A DNA stretch of 64,000 nt. Source: Aphelenchoides besseyi (taxonomy: Eukaryota; Nematoda; Chromadorea; Rhabditida; Aphelenchoididae). The position numbers were made by a program, and so were the translations under genes. The notes under the pieces are model-generated. The model did no database searches. It saw only the letters and a list, made by a program, of their open reading frames with translations, and was not told the DNA's origin. The number at the start of each line of letters is the position of its first letter. Positions within the stretch are counted from its first letter, which is position 1. The stretch lies in the NCBI GenBank assembly GCA_024699855.1, contig JAMPIQ010000003.1, forward strand, positions 2,170,001 to 2,234,000. Reading direction: 5' to 3'. This document shows, in pieces, positions 1 through 11,895 of the stretch.

Positions 1-1
1 A

Positions 2-148
2 CATGATCACAATAAAAAGTTCGATGCCGAACAGCAAGAGCGGCAGATAAACGCGAAGCGAACTTCAAAGCCAACGGTCGAGAAAATCGATTCGACTCAA
101 CACTTTGGCATCACAACGAAAATGACCAACGGAAACGGTGAGAACTAG
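2..148 (+). CDS. C-terminal exon of an upstream gene (partial)
   Basis: An open frame runs from the left edge of the window to a TAG at 146-148. It encodes a hydrophilic tail of about 48 residues, rich in Lys, Gln, Asp and Thr and ending in MTNGNGEN. The composition looks like a disordered protein terminus. The gene starts outside the window, so family and function cannot be given. It converges on the minus-strand gene that ends at 227. A GGTGAG at 138-143 could act as a splice donor, in which case the exon would not be terminal. Confidence 0.45.
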   Translation, partial: HDHNKKFDAEQQERQINAKRTSKPTVEKIDSTQHFGITTKMTNGNGEN

Positions 149-226
149 TTTCTAAGCTAACAATAACCATCCAATTGCAATATTGGTTTATTATGAACAT
201 AACAAAAACCTAACAATATGAACAAA

Positions 227-650
227 TCAAACTATTCCCGCATCCTTCGAACTTTTCGACTCCAAAAGTCGACGCATTCTTTCGCGTTCCATCATCTGCT
301 CACGACGATTCTCGATGACACGGGCTTTGACAACCACGAACGAACTGAATCCGACGAGAATGATTCCACCAAAAGCCAACCAAATGAGTCTGTGATCTCG
401 ATTCAGCCCCAGACGTCCGACCAATTCGGAACGGTAATTCCAACGTTGCTTCTGACCGTGAAACGTCTCTTCGTGCCAATATTCTTTGGGATCACGAACC
501 ACTTGTTCACGACGATACTTTTCTTTCAGTAGATCCGCTTGACTGCAATTGCAATTGGAATCGAAACAACGAACTCAAAACTCACGTTAAATTGTGTTTA
601 TTCCGAAGGCTTTCATCGAATTCCAACTTTTTCGACGTTGAACTCGAATT
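227..650 (-). CDS. Small single-pass membrane protein, 5' end unresolved
   Basis: Two exons are supported. Exon 586-650 ends at a GTGAGT donor, and the last exon, 227-542, follows a TTGCAG acceptor. The frame is kept across the 43 bp intron. The protein is charged and basic at first (a YRREQVVRDPKEYWHEE stretch), then has one hydrophobic segment (LIWLAFGGIILVGFSSFVVV), then a basic helical tail (REQMMERERMRRLL). This layout is typical of small mitochondrial inner-membrane proteins, but I do not recognise the family. No ATG was found upstream: the next exon in the obvious join hits a TAA, so the first exon and start remain open. Confidence 0.55.
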
Positions 651-922
651 CTGTTGAAAGAAGATAGACGAAAAGAACATCGTTACTGGTCGTAGAAACA
701 AGCAACGTTAAAAATCTCCAGAAATTTCAAATCGAATTCTCCGTTACATTCGAGCGAACTCAAAGCGGAGGTATTTCGCTTTTCGTTCTTGTTGATCAGT
801 ACTCTGTGCCGGGGAGGAGTTCGTATTTCTAGCAATTGTCACGTAAACATCGAGTACAACATTTGCTCCTGAATTTTATTTAAGCAAAAGTTTCTGTTTC
901 CAGTCGATTTCTTCCGAAAACG

Positions 923-1160
923 ATGGTGAAGATTAGTCGGACAGCAAAAGAGGTCACAGCGTTCGTTGCGTTTCTTGGTGGCAAGTTCGCTTCTTGTTAT
1001 CTTTTTACTATTAAACATTTCAGCGATTCATGTTGCTTACTACACGATTCAAAACAACGAATCGCTGGTGGCAAAGAACGAACGTCAGGAGCTTTTTTAC
1101 ATCCGTTGGCTCAAGGAGCGTATTCCGGCGTTGAAAGGAATTGGAAACTCGGATGATTAG
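923..1160 (+). CDS. Small membrane protein, first gene of a probable operon
   Basis: ATG at 923 begins a two-exon gene. Exon 1 (923-977) encodes MVKISRTAKEVTAFVAFL. A short intron with a weak GTGGCA donor ends at TTTCAG (1023), and exon 2 runs to TAG at 1158-1160. The product is about 63 residues with a short hydrophobic stretch and a charged C-terminal half (QNNESLVAKNERQELF, then KERIPALKG). Size and layout resemble small respiratory-complex assembly factors, but I cannot name a family. A TTTCTGTTTCCAG acceptor 21 bases before the ATG has no donor upstream, which suggests trans-splicing. An AATAAA lies near 1245. Confidence 0.5.
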
Positions 1161-1423
1161 AAGGAAACTTCCGATGTGGTCTTGTTGTTATGTTAGTTCC
1201 GTAGAAACGTGTAATTTTATTCAATCTATGTCCCCTTTGATAATAAACAATTCTTAAGTCCTTTGTATGAAAATTAGCTTATTTGAAGGTAAACAGCCCG
1301 ATTAGAAGGTCCTTTTAAAGCAGTAGGAAGATGAAGATTCAAGAAAAAACATCCCAATGACGTATAATTGAGAAGAACAGTGAGAGGAAACGTGAATGAA
1401 CGGCAATTTTCAGTCCATCTGGA

Positions 1424-1759
1424 ATGCAGTCTGCAAACTTGTGGCTCTTGGTCGTCCGTTTCTCTCGGCTTTCGCCTCGTCAATTGAATTCGCTGAAACT
1501 GGTCGGAGAAAAAACTGCGGGTTCAGCGGTTGGATTTCAATTTGCGCACTTGGAATCCTCAACCAACGGTGCTTCTCGACAATTGACCGCAACTTGGCGA
1601 TCTGCTTTCCGTTACTCGACCGCTTGTTGTGTTGGGTTTATTGTTTTGGTTGTAATTGCTCAATTGCAGACTCAAAACAACGAAAATTGCCGCTATCAAC
1701 GTTCTCGACGTTCTCAATCCGTGATCGACGGACGCGAGTCGTTGTTTGACAACAAGTAG
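1424..1759 (+). CDS. Small single-pass membrane protein, possibly mitochondrial
   Basis: An uninterrupted 111-codon frame runs from ATG 1424 to TAG 1757-1759. The N-terminal part is rich in Arg, Ser and Leu and poor in acidic residues (FSRLSPRQLNSLKLVG), like a mitochondrial targeting peptide. A single hydrophobic segment follows (STACCVGFIVLVVIAQL), then a hydrophilic tail ending in DGRESLFDNK. The family is not recognised. An AATTTTCAG acceptor lies 10 bases before the ATG. The next gene begins only 51 bases downstream of the stop on the same strand, so the two are probably co-transcribed. Confidence 0.45.
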   Translation: MQSANLWLLVVRFSRLSPRQLNSLKLVGEKTAGSAVGFQFAHLESSTNGASRQLTATWRSAFRYSTACCVGFIVLVVIAQLQTQNNENCRYQRSRRSQSVIDGRESLFDNK

Positions 1760-1782
1760 TAGGAAGTTGTTTAGAAGAAGGT

Positions 1783-1802
1783 TTCGAATTTGTCCGTTTC
1801 AG
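1783..1802 (+). promoter_or_regulatory. Probable trans-splice acceptor between operon genes
   Basis: The 51 bp gap between the stop at 1759 and ATG 1811 contains a pyrimidine-rich tract ending in GTCCGTTTCAG, 8 bases before the start codon. There is no room for a promoter and no donor in the gap. Such an acceptor inside a short intergenic gap is the expected mark of spliced-leader resolution of a polycistronic nematode transcript. This is inference from position and motif only. Confidence 0.5.
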
Positions 1803-1810
1803 TGTGTTCA

Positions 1811-2970
1811 ATGCCGTTGCCCGATGAGACATCCACGCCGCCATCGGCGGATTTGGATTTCGATCAAATTCAAGAGCAACTTCAACTGAAAAACGAACGC
1901 GAACAAATGGCGTTGAAGGTGTTGACGGAAAAGAAAGCTGAAGACAAAGCACAACCCGAACCTGTTCCTGTTGTTAGGTAACTTTTTGATTTTCTTTTTC
2001 GCTATTTGTTTTCAGTCTTGTGAGCAAACCGATTCGACTGCTCAAACGCGAACAACCGCGAAGACCAAAACTCAGCGAATCGGAGATGAGCGATGAAGCT
2101 CGGCGGTTAGAAGAAATGACTTTGGATGTAAGTCCTTCAATGTTTGCTCTTCATCAATCGAATGTTTAGGAACGACGTGCGAACTACGACAAGGTTCGAG
2201 AGCGCATTTTCAACGCGTCAACATCCGAAGAGAAGCCAACGAAAAATGGGCCGAAAGTCGAGGAAAACCCGCAACCACAACCCGCGGAAGTTGTGACTAA
2301 AGCAGAAAAAGATAAAGTATCTACACCAAGCGAAGTGATGGTTGAGACGATCAATCATCTCACTTACGTTCAAATGTTATCCGATCAAACACCCTCGAGT
2401 GAGTTTTGTTCTTTTCGTCCAAGGTTTATTTTGTATTCTCAGATATGATGCGACCACCAGTTCAATCAATTCCAATTCAACAACCGCCAGTCAGAATTCA
2501 ACCTGGACGCCCACCACAGAGAATTCAGCCACCGATTCCGCCTTCTCGTTACGGCGCACCACCTCAACTTCATGGGTTGCCTTCTGGTCCATTAGATCTA
2601 AGTCATATTCCTCCTCCACACATGTTTCCTCCACCAATGTGGCAACAACAACAATACGGAAATATGGTTCGTCTTCGTAATTGGTCAACTATTTACGTTT
2701 GTTTTAGCCCTTTAATTCGAATGGTCCTCCTGCTATGATGCAAGCACCACCGCTATTACGTAAGATTTGTTTATATTGTTCAATCTTAACTTTGAGTTTT
2801 CAGATTCAACTCCACAACCACTTCGTGATTGTTTCCCGCCGTTGAATCCCTCCGTCTACTATCCGCCTTCGACTGGTCCACCAAATTCCAATGTTCATTA
2901 CAACGTTAATACAGCGTCGAAAAGACGCGGCCAACAAAACAACCGGAACTTAAATCAACCGCGGAAATAA
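1811..2970 (+). CDS. SUZ-domain RNA-binding protein, SZRD1-like
   Basis: Six exons join in frame: 1811-1977, 2016-2127, 2170-2398, 2443-2666, 2708-2759 and 2804-2970. All introns are about 40-45 bp. Residues just after the start are acidic. A basic PIRLLKREQPRRPKL segment matches the conserved IRILKRP region of SZRD1, and the SUZ motif proper (ERRANYDKVRERIF) follows at the start of exon 3. The second half is proline-rich low-complexity sequence (many PP, Q and M), and the C-terminus is basic (ASKRRGQQNNRN). SUZ domains bind RNA and are found in R3H-domain and SZRD1 proteins. The long Pro-rich tail is not in short vertebrate SZRD1, so naming beyond family level would be a guess. It is the last gene of the probable operon. 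Confidence 0.75.
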
Positions 2971-3257
2971 ACACAAGATGCCAACCGAAGTTTTCACAAT
3001 CTCAAACGGAACGGTGTCCCCCTTCCATCGTTCTAGTGTTTCAACTGTAAAGTTCAAAAGTTGTTTGTTGCGGTTTTGTAATCGAAAAACATTTGTTCCA
3101 TCCTAATAAGTAATTGTATGTTGATGAGTGTGTCTTAAACTGTTAAATTTTACTCGATTAACCAGCTCATTGCTTGGCAACGTTGAAATGCGACAAAAAT
3201 TACAAGTGCGACAGTTTATTTCATGTTATACATTAATTGTTGCGATTTCCGACGTTC

Positions 3258-4687
3258 TCATCGTTTCTCCACAATCTCGTAGTCGTCGTCTGCTGAACTT
3301 GGATTCGAGTATTTCTCTTCGGGATCCGTTCCATCATCTCCCACTTCGTCGGGAGTTTCTTTCCGTTCGTCCGTTTGCACTTCTTCGGATTCGACGACCT
3401 TCTTCGGTTTCCGTCTATTCGACGATTTTGCGGGTGTTGACGGTCGCTCTTCCCGTTCGTCATTTGCCGCAACCAATGGCTCCGTATCTGCAACAAATCG
3501 GTCAAAAGTTTCTTTGTTTAATCACTAACCTTCTTCGTCTTTTTGTTTGCTCTTCTTTTCTTTCTTTTTGGACTTCGAATCGGCAGCATCTGGAGTACAA
3601 TATTCGTAGGTGTAGAACGGTTGGAACGACTCAAAGAAGCCGCAATCTTCGGTCAAATTCGGTAGAATCCAAACTGTAAACAATCAACTTAAGTGAGCGA
3701 ATAACCAATGAACGTACGTTTGTGTTTGCCGAAGGTCACAGCGTAGATTATGCCAAACAGAATTGTACGTGCTAAAGTTTGACACAGAATATCGATAAGG
3801 GACAAGGAACATACCCAAAGCAACTCCAAGAAGCAAACCGAAAAGAGCGATTCCAGTCACCGAAAGATAGTAAACACCCAGACGAAGCCAATCGGGCCAC
3901 AAAGGAAACAAACACGCCAAAATTGTGCCCAAAACTAAAACGAAAACAATGAATTTAGTTGATTGAAGGTCAAAATACCGATTCCCAAACCAATCAGTTT
4001 CTTGTACAGTGGAGTTGGATCGAAGATCCAAACGTAAACATCCGAATCATCGTTGAAGACTTGATTGTCGTGAGCAACCAATTTGATTTTCTTTTTCTTC
4101 TTTTCCTCGCCCTAAAACCCATCAATTAGATGGCAAAGAAGAGTGAAATGTGAACCTCAGTTTTCGGTTTCTGTTCAGCTCCGCTCTCACCGGCAGTTTC
4201 CGTTTCTTTGTCCGATTTTTCGTTTTTCAATCGACGAACACGCGGCGAATCACTTGGAATATCACGTTGTTTGGCGTTACGTCGTGGATCTTCTTTCTTC
4301 TTTGGCACCAACACTCGTGCACGAAAGAAGAGTCCACGTTGAAGCAAACCGCTCAAGAATCCGGCAGCATCGGAACGACGTGCGAATTTCGGATCTTTCG
4401 CATTCTCTCCGTACTTTTTTGATTCCATCAACGTGTCCACAGCGTTCTTTCCTACGAAATGAACGTTGAAAATGCAATCGAAAAACCTAACTCACCAGTG
4501 AAATAGTGAACTTCGTTGCTTTCGAACATCGTCGATTTGGTGGGACAATTGAAGCGCACGTACTTTGCGATGTTTTCGTCCTCTTTCGACAAAGCTCCTT
4601 GTAGTCCATCGTCCTGAACAGGAGAGTAAAACATCAACCGAAACCACAGACCTTTGCATTTTTTCGTCCAGCTCGACGTCCTGCCAT
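3258..4687 (-). CDS. SEC62: SEC62 translocation protein
   Basis: Eight exons (4652-4687, 4496-4613, 4156-4451, 3979-4111, 3815-3934, 3718-3771, 3530-3673, 3258-3487) join without breaking frame. SEC62 is an ER membrane subunit that works with Sec61 and Sec63 in post-translational protein import. Diagnostic stretches are NIAKYVRFNCPTKST in the N-terminal domain, VYVWIFDPTPLYKKLIGL before the first membrane span, LACLFPLWPDWLRLGVYYLS across the spans, and LWILPNLTEDCGFFESF after the second. A Lys-rich linker and an acidic tail also fit the metazoan protein. The start (MAGRRAG) follows a GGTTTTACAG acceptor 25 bases upstream, consistent with trans-splicing. All introns are short and GT-AG. Confidence 0.95.
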
Positions 4688-6556
4688 AATTGGAATTGAA
4701 AAGCGGGAAATAACAGCTCTGTAAAACCAATCGTATGAGATCACATGATGAAGAAACGCGCGCGCCAATCTCACGTCCACGTTGTCAGCCGAGAGATCTT
4801 TCTCATCGCATTTCCCATCAAACCGACGCACGTTTTCTCGTCAACGCAAACAAACGGAACGGCAGAAAGCACAGACAGAACCCAGAAAAATCGATGAATC
4901 CGAAAAGAGATGTCGTCCATCTCGGGGATTAGACTGCCGATTAGAACGCGCAATGAAAATCAATTTTGGATGCAAATCGAAGTGCGTTCAAACGATGGAA
5001 ATGAGCGAAAAAAGCGAATTCTCAGACTTCACATCCGCGCGTATTATTCTTTTTTGTCCAACAACCGTCGTTCCGTCCGTCAACGTGTGCAACAAACACG
5101 CGCAGTCGAAACGACAAGCCGAAGAGAATCCAAACGAGATCGACGGACATCGACTTGTCATTTGACTCAAAGTTGTTGGATGCTCTTGCAAAGATGTTAG
5201 AGACCAATACGAACGTTTGATTTATTTCAATTGGCTTCTTATTACAACTAAACTTATAGGTTGAGTAAGTGGATCAAGAAAACGAGGTGTTTCATGCCAA
5301 AGATTATTACAACAAGGCATATCGACAACAATGACAGAAGATGAAGCCGACGAGATGATTAGATAAAATTGAACACGTAGATTGAATAGGTTTTACTGAA
5401 ATCAGTTAGTTCTATGGTTATGGTAATCATAGTTTTTTATCTGCAGTGCAGAAGTTGAGTGCTCATTCTTGTTGGGAAACCTGCACTGCGATCTTCCTAC
5501 CATCCTTCTTTTTCCTTCAGCTAGATTATTCGTCGCTTTCATATAGCATGTTTGTATTGAGTACTTTAGAGGTAAAACGTGGAGAACGGCAAAGATCGTT
5601 GTTTCGCGAATCATTCCTTTGACAGGAAGTTCCGTTCCTTCGCATGTCCTCCTTTATAACTCCACTGATGTACATCAGTCGACCCGTCTTGTCGAGCTAA
5701 TTGCCAGCTGGACAAGCGGAGTCTACTGACATGCAATTTCAGATAAGTAGTTAAAGGTAACTTGAACTCCTTAATTTTCCCACTCGCTCTTATCCTGAAC
5801 AAATAGACACTTCGTGGTAATCATTAAGATTTAAACCTACTTTTAGTTCACATCGAGCGTTTCCGTCGGCCTTTGCAAAATCCAAAACGTTTATTCTCTG
5901 CTTTTCAAGCGATCATGATTCTTTTACAGCCAAGTAGCCGAAAATAACTACAGAAATTTGCCGCATCAAAGGATGTGAATAATCGGTTTTATTTGCAAGA
6001 TTCATTACGATGATCACGTCTGAAGAAGTAATCAATTGAAAGATATACTGCAACTTGATCTTGTCTTCTATACACATAAAACTGTATAACAGAACACACG
6101 GTAATGATCCAACGGCTTCGTACCGATCACTCTTAACCAAAGCCTTTGAGGTGCTAGACTACCTATTACCAAAGAGCTGAAGGCCATTTTGATTATGTGT
6201 TCATTGAACTAACGAAACAAGTGGATTAAAAGTTGCACACTGGGAACGAAGTTTTCTGGCATTGAAGGTATTATTTAGAGTAATAATGAAGATAATCGTG
6301 AGTTTGTTGGTGTTCAAAAATCCCACCTCAGAACGTCTACGTTTGTAACCAGTTTATTAACTAAGTTTACTAACAAGAACGTTAACTAACAATCGATTTG
6401 ACTGCCGAGAGATCACTTACAATTCAAAAGTAAAGCGAAACTTTCAATGGAGATTATGCGATTGGTTTGTGTTAAAAGCTTTAAGGATGATTGTGAACCT
6501 GAATAACTACATAAAAGAATGGCAATTAACCGGGATTTCTATCCAATAAAACGACT
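4688..6556. other. Intergenic stretch without a supported gene
   Basis: About 1.9 kb between SEC62 and the TMEM53-like gene. Only short open frames occur on both strands and none has domain-like composition or convincing splice partners. The part next to SEC62 (4688 to about 4850) probably holds its promoter and 5' leader. A 75-codon minus-strand frame at 5913-6140 has some hydrophobic content but I could not link it to a family. No RNA gene or repeat was recognised. Confidence 0.5.
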
Positions 6557-8067
6557 TCAAACAGCACGTGTATTAGCAGTTTCTTCAATGAAACTCAAAC
6601 ACTGACGAATGTAGTCGTCCTACAAAATCAATCTTTGAGTCGAACTTTACATTAACAAATTACCGTGTACGTTCGAAAATGTTCGCAGTGTTTGGAGTCT
6701 TTGAAGTTTCGTTGTTTTACTTGAACTAATCGTTCCTGTTGAGCGCGTTGAAACTGTTCGATCGATTCGCGTACACAAATCTCGTCCGCATCCGAATAAA
6801 GGAACAGTTGATGTTGAGGCAAATCGACGAACTTCATGAGTCGAAAGTACGCGTAGTGTTTCTCGTAAGATTGTGGATTGAAGTTCGATTGAAGCCAAAC
6901 CATCGCTCGATGCATAGAGAAAACTCCTGCCAACGCCAATCGACAGCTTTCCCGAGGAATCGAACTGAATTTGGTTGGTGGAAACATTGCGAACGATACC
7001 GCATTGGCCGCTTGCCATGGCAAAACATTGGCCGGTGAACTGACAAAAAAAGTAGATCAAGAAGTTGGTTGTGAAAAAAAAGAAACCTGTCGAAGATGAG
7101 TCCTTGAACGCGTTGTTTGATGTCCGGGCCATCGGACAAATGAGCAAGCAAATCCCACAGAGCGCTGAACAACGAGCAACCTGAAACCGTCAATGTATCT
7201 TCAAATCATTCAACTGACCATTCATTGAGAATAAGTGGAAGAAAATGGGACGATTTGGTTCGGCTTGAAGAATTTCTTCGTAGATTTGAAGCGCATAACG
7301 ACGATAAGAAGAAAACGATCGAACTTTGGCGATGGGAACCGTGAAGCGAGCAACTGCATAGCTGAAAGAGAACAGTCGAAGAACTGAAGGTTGCCAACAA
7401 CATACCCTTGACTTTCATAGTAAGTCGCATATTTTGACAAGTAACGATCGTTGCAACCCGCCCATCCGAACAGAATAATCAACGGTTTTCGCGGATCAGT
7501 CGACGGTTTCATGACCAACTGTTCCAATTGAGTCGAACTCACATTTGCACTCAACGTTCCGCTGGTTCGCAGCGTTGACGAAGCGATGGCGGTGCGTAAG
7601 ACGAGATTCGCGTCCACTTCCTCGCTACTCGTCTCCACGTTTTGCACCGATTCGGCGACTTGCTTCTCCGTTCCATTTTCCTCTACGATTTGTGCGACTG
7701 CATTCTTTGAGGTGCATGACATTCCACTCAGCGGATTACAACCGGCAGACCAGTTGTTCGTTGCGGAATCCACTTCTTCACGTCGTTTCAACGTGGGCGA
7801 CTCGACCAGATTTCCGTTTCGCAACTGATCGTCTTGTTTCCGCGACTCCAATCGATCGCTGCTGGTGACGAGTGTAGTCGCCAAGATGGAGGCAGCCCAC
7901 GGTCTTGGCGATCCTGAAAGCACACAGAAAACAAATGCAAAAATTTTCGTCGATTTACCTTCGGCTGAACGTGTTGGTTTCGTTGACTTTCTCTTTTGCT
8001 CCGACGAACCGACTGAGATCGTGATACTCGCAGCCGGCAATACCAAAGACCGATACCACGAATGCAT
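6557..8067 (-). CDS. TMEM53: TMEM53 / DUF829 family protein
   Basis: A multi-exon gene; exon 1 is 7959-8067, and the last exon ends in DDYIRQCLSF and a short tail with stop at 6557-6559. Family signatures are LIILFGWAGCNDRYLSKY (the LLGWGGC block of TMEM53), VARFTVPIAKVRSF, FFHLFSMNGGCSLF (nucleophile-elbow-like region of an alpha/beta-hydrolase fold) and LFLYSDADEICVRESIEQF near the end. TMEM53 is a nuclear-envelope/ER protein; DUF829 proteins are predicted hydrolase-fold proteins without an established reaction. The N-terminal 150 residues or so are low-complexity and unlike vertebrate TMEM53. A TTTCAG acceptor about 35 bases upstream of the start suggests trans-splicing. UPF1 ends 418 bp upstream on the same strand. 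Confidence 0.88.
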
Positions 8068-8485
8068 TTCGATTGAAATGAAAAACCCGTTCGACCTGAA
8101 ATTTTCAATAAAACTCTCGACTAATTTTTGCCGCCACGTATTTAAAGTAAAGTCCCAAAGAAAAAGCTTCGTGAATCATTTACAAGGCCAAACCCTCGGC
8201 CTTCAAAAGCGGTGAGCCAATTCACCACCGCTGCTTATGACAACTTTGCCACTGCGCATTTTTCTCGAACAGACGACCACCGGGTTGCAGACGGCGAGCA
8301 AAGAACGGACGAGAAACCCACGGAGTACGTTCAGATGGGATGGTTGGTGTGAATGTTTTTAAATAATTAAGTTTATTAAAAAAAGAACATAGTTTATTAA
8401 CAAGCTCACAAATGAAAATCCAATGGTCGTCAGAATTGGAGCTTGCAAGTGGCCAGTCAATGGACTTTCATAGAAAAATTTTCGT

Positions 8486-11400
8486 TTAAACACGACCCGA
8501 TGGAGGTGGCAACCAAACCAAAGGAACTGAAACGACCAGTTAGTTTTTATCAATTCGCAAAAACTGACCACTATTCTCACTGCTTCCAAACGCGTTTCCT
8601 TGGCCATCGGAGGCTCCTTGAATGCAATGAGCAAACATGTGAAGAGGAACGGGAATCGACGAGTTGGTGATATTCGCCGTGAACATTGCGGTCTGCGGAT
8701 CAACCGAAAGCACACCGCTATTCGCGTAGGTACGCGAATCAGAACACGAATAAACTTCGTTCTCAATAATTTCCTTTGATTTCAACGATCGGTCCATTGA
8801 AATTGTTTGGTTCATCAACGTCATTGCCATCAATCCGTGAGTTCGAATGTCACGTTCAGTTATCGGACGTGGATTGGGCAAATCCATCATCGATTTTCGT
8901 AGATTATTCAACGGACCATCGACCAAGCATCCCTTGTCGCGGAACATTGTAATTAAATTGTGCCAAAGTGATTGTCGAGCCAACACATTTGCATTCCCAA
9001 TGATTACCAGTCCATATCTTGCACGTGTGAGTGCAACGTTCAATCGTCGTGGATCACTCAAAAAACCGATTCCTCCAGTGCTGTTTGAGCGAACACACGT
9101 AACGATAATTATGTCCTTTTCGCGACCCTTAAAAACAAATTAGAAACCCATCTGGCTTGTTGACCCACTTGAAATGCATCGACATTGGCAACTTCGATTT
9201 CCAAATACAATTTCGAATGCAATGTGCCTTGTGATTGCCTGTAAATAACCAACGATTGCAATCTACGAAGCTATTTGCTGACATGTACTGAACGATATAA
9301 GCTCGTTGTCCTTCATATGCAGTTATAATCGAGATCTGCGATGGATGAAATCCCGCTTTCAATAAACGAGTAGTCAACTTTTCAACAGCCACCGCTTCAG
9401 CACGATTTAAAAACGAAGTACCCGACGGACTGATTTCTTCGTTTCCACAACAGTTCCAAAACATCATCGGTTTTGAAGGATTCGGGAAGTTCCAATCGAC
9501 ATTGCTGAGAACACGATCGTCTATAAAGATTACTACCATGTTGCATGTGTTCACTTACTTTCGGTAACGCCATTCTGTAATGATCCTTCGTAGAAAACGT
9601 TTGATGGGAAGACGGAGAGAATCGGATGCATTCGATATTGAACAGTTAAACGTAGCGGTCGATTTCCGAGCATAACCAAACGTTCGACCAACGACTTCGA
9701 GAAGCCCGCTTGCGAGGCTTGTTTCGACATGACAACTGGGCCTACAAAGTTAAGTTAATCAACAGAAATAAATGCATTTGACATACCTAATTGACAATGA
9801 TCGCCAACCAAAATCAACTGACGAACACCACGAAGAATTGGGACCAATGTCTCTGGTTCAGTCGATTGATTGCATTCATCGATCAAAGCACAACTAAAAC
9901 GACATGTCAATACAAAACATAAATTGACAAATAAACCGAAATTCGATTTGACGAAGTTGTGGTGAAGCTGATCCAATACAAGTCGCACAAATGACTTCAG
10001 CTTTGTTCAAGAGTTCTTTTTCTTTCACCGTCAACAGTTGTCGATAACGAGCCTCATCAGTTGCGGACAACTCGCCAAATTCTTCCTGAAAACTCCGTTC
10101 TTTTCAATTAGAATCTTGACCACCTACTTGCAAAAGCATCAACTTCTTCAATTCACCTTCTCCTTGCAAGGCCTTGACTTGACTGTGCAACGTGAGAAAA
10201 TTGACCGAACTCTCCACCATTTCACGACCTTTTGCCACATATCGGCACACTTTCAGTCCGGTCAAATGCAACTTCTCGGCCAATTGATCAACGGCGATAT
10301 TCGATGGACACGAAACGAGAACTTTTTCTTTGGTGAATTTGACCAGATTGTAAACGAGTGCTGCAGATGTGACTGTTTTTCCAGTTCCTGGTGGTCCTTG
10401 AATCAGTGAGAGCGGTTGGAGAAGTGCGTGACGAACTGCTTCTTCTTGACTGTGATTCAACGGTGGCAATCCGGGGGTTTCCAACTTTTTCGGTAAATTC
10501 AATTGGAAACGAATATCATTGACGTCGTGACCCATCAGTTTATGATAAATGTATTGGGAAACACAAGACTTGCGATTGGCCAAACGAAGAAGTGCATCGT
10601 GCATACTGAAGAGCCATAAGCAGTCAATCCTTGAAGTTGTTTTTACCGTTTGAATGCTGTTCCTTTCCAAACAAATTCGCATAAAAAGTTGGTTCGTTTA
10701 TTCGATGGCATGTCCGTGTTTTTCGAAACTTCCAACACAAACTTTTCGTTGTAATCTAAACAGAAAACGATCATTGATTTTTGGCTGACTACTTACTGTC
10801 AGGAATTTTGATGATTCGACCCTCACAAACCCATTCACTTCCGTCCAATGTTTGTTGATGTTTCAAGCGCAGTTCGTCGCCAATCATCAATTTTGTATCT
10901 GCAACATCAAAATGAAAAGCAATAAGCATCGGAACTTACTTCCATCACGAAAATCTGGCAACGTGAATGCTGCCGTCGTCTTTTTGTTTATACCAACACT
11001 CCATTTGACCTGAGTTACTGGATAGGAGATTGCTTCTTTCATTTTACGATCGTAATCCGCTTCGCATTGAACCAACGGCGCCATAACGTGAAAGTACTGA
11101 TTGCCGTCTTCATAACGCAAACGAACGGGTTCGGGCTCAGCGTTGAGGTCTGGTCGATCCAAGTCCTCAACCGTTGCATCGGGAAACTCTTTCCACAACT
11201 CTTCTAAACGATTGATCTTCGACGTTGTGATCTGACGAGCGCGCATTTGCTGTGGAGTTGACGGCGATTTGAGGACCCAAGAAACAATCTGATGATCTTG
11301 AATGAGTGGTTTCCATTCTTCGGCATCAAAATTCGAGTTCTTTTGGGCCAACGAAGCACATGGTAAGCGACATAACATTACAATTACGTTGTCGGTCTTT

Positions 11401-11895
11401 GCTTTCAAGTATCCGAGCATAAAAATGTTCCTGAAAACAGAGCTTATTGTTGAACACCAAGAAAGGTAATTACTTTGAACCACAATGGTAACATTCAACT
11501 TCTGTTTCGCCCAATAGTCCTTGCGCGTGCAGAACAACTCCCGTACGATGAGTGGAACGAACGAGATGAGTGACCAAATGGGAACTCGAGGAGCTTCCTT
11601 TGCCATTGCAAAAGTGTTTGTTGCAAACCGTACAGAGAGCAACACAAGCGGGGTCATGAATACCGCAATAACTTCGAAAAAACAATAAGGCTTAAGATAA
11701 TCGTACTTACCAACATGCGTGCCTCGGAAGCTCGAAGGGCAACTCCTCTTCCTCATCATCAAACATCTCCGTTGCAACAGCCAATTGTTCGTCGTCGAGT
11801 GTTGTTGGACAAACCGATTCGGTGACAGCACTTTGATCATCGCTTTTCAAGAAGCCTTCGCTGAATTGGCTCAACATGTCGATTTCGTCATCCAT
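8486..11895 (-). CDS. smg-2: UPF1 / SMG-2 RNA helicase (nonsense-mediated decay)
   Basis: A long multi-exon gene from ATG 11895 ([11 protein letters not shown]) to TAA 8486-8488. The order is an acidic N-terminus, a Cys/His-rich zinc domain ([17 protein letters not shown] through [12 protein letters not shown]), domain 1B, then a superfamily 1 helicase core with Walker A GPPGTGKT, motif [57 protein letters not shown] and [16 protein letters not shown]1 binds UPF2 through the CH domain and drives ATP-dependent mRNP remodelling in nonsense-mediated decay. The last exon, reached by a small intron with TTTCAG, ends in a Pro-rich [12 protein letters not shown]. Motif II reads DECN where vertebrate UPF1 has DEST. 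Confidence 0.95.

Noticed and set aside
4735..5207. Several overlapping plus and minus frames of 60-127 codons
   Set aside because: Arg-rich shadow frames in a region likely to be the SEC62 promoter; no splice structure or domain.
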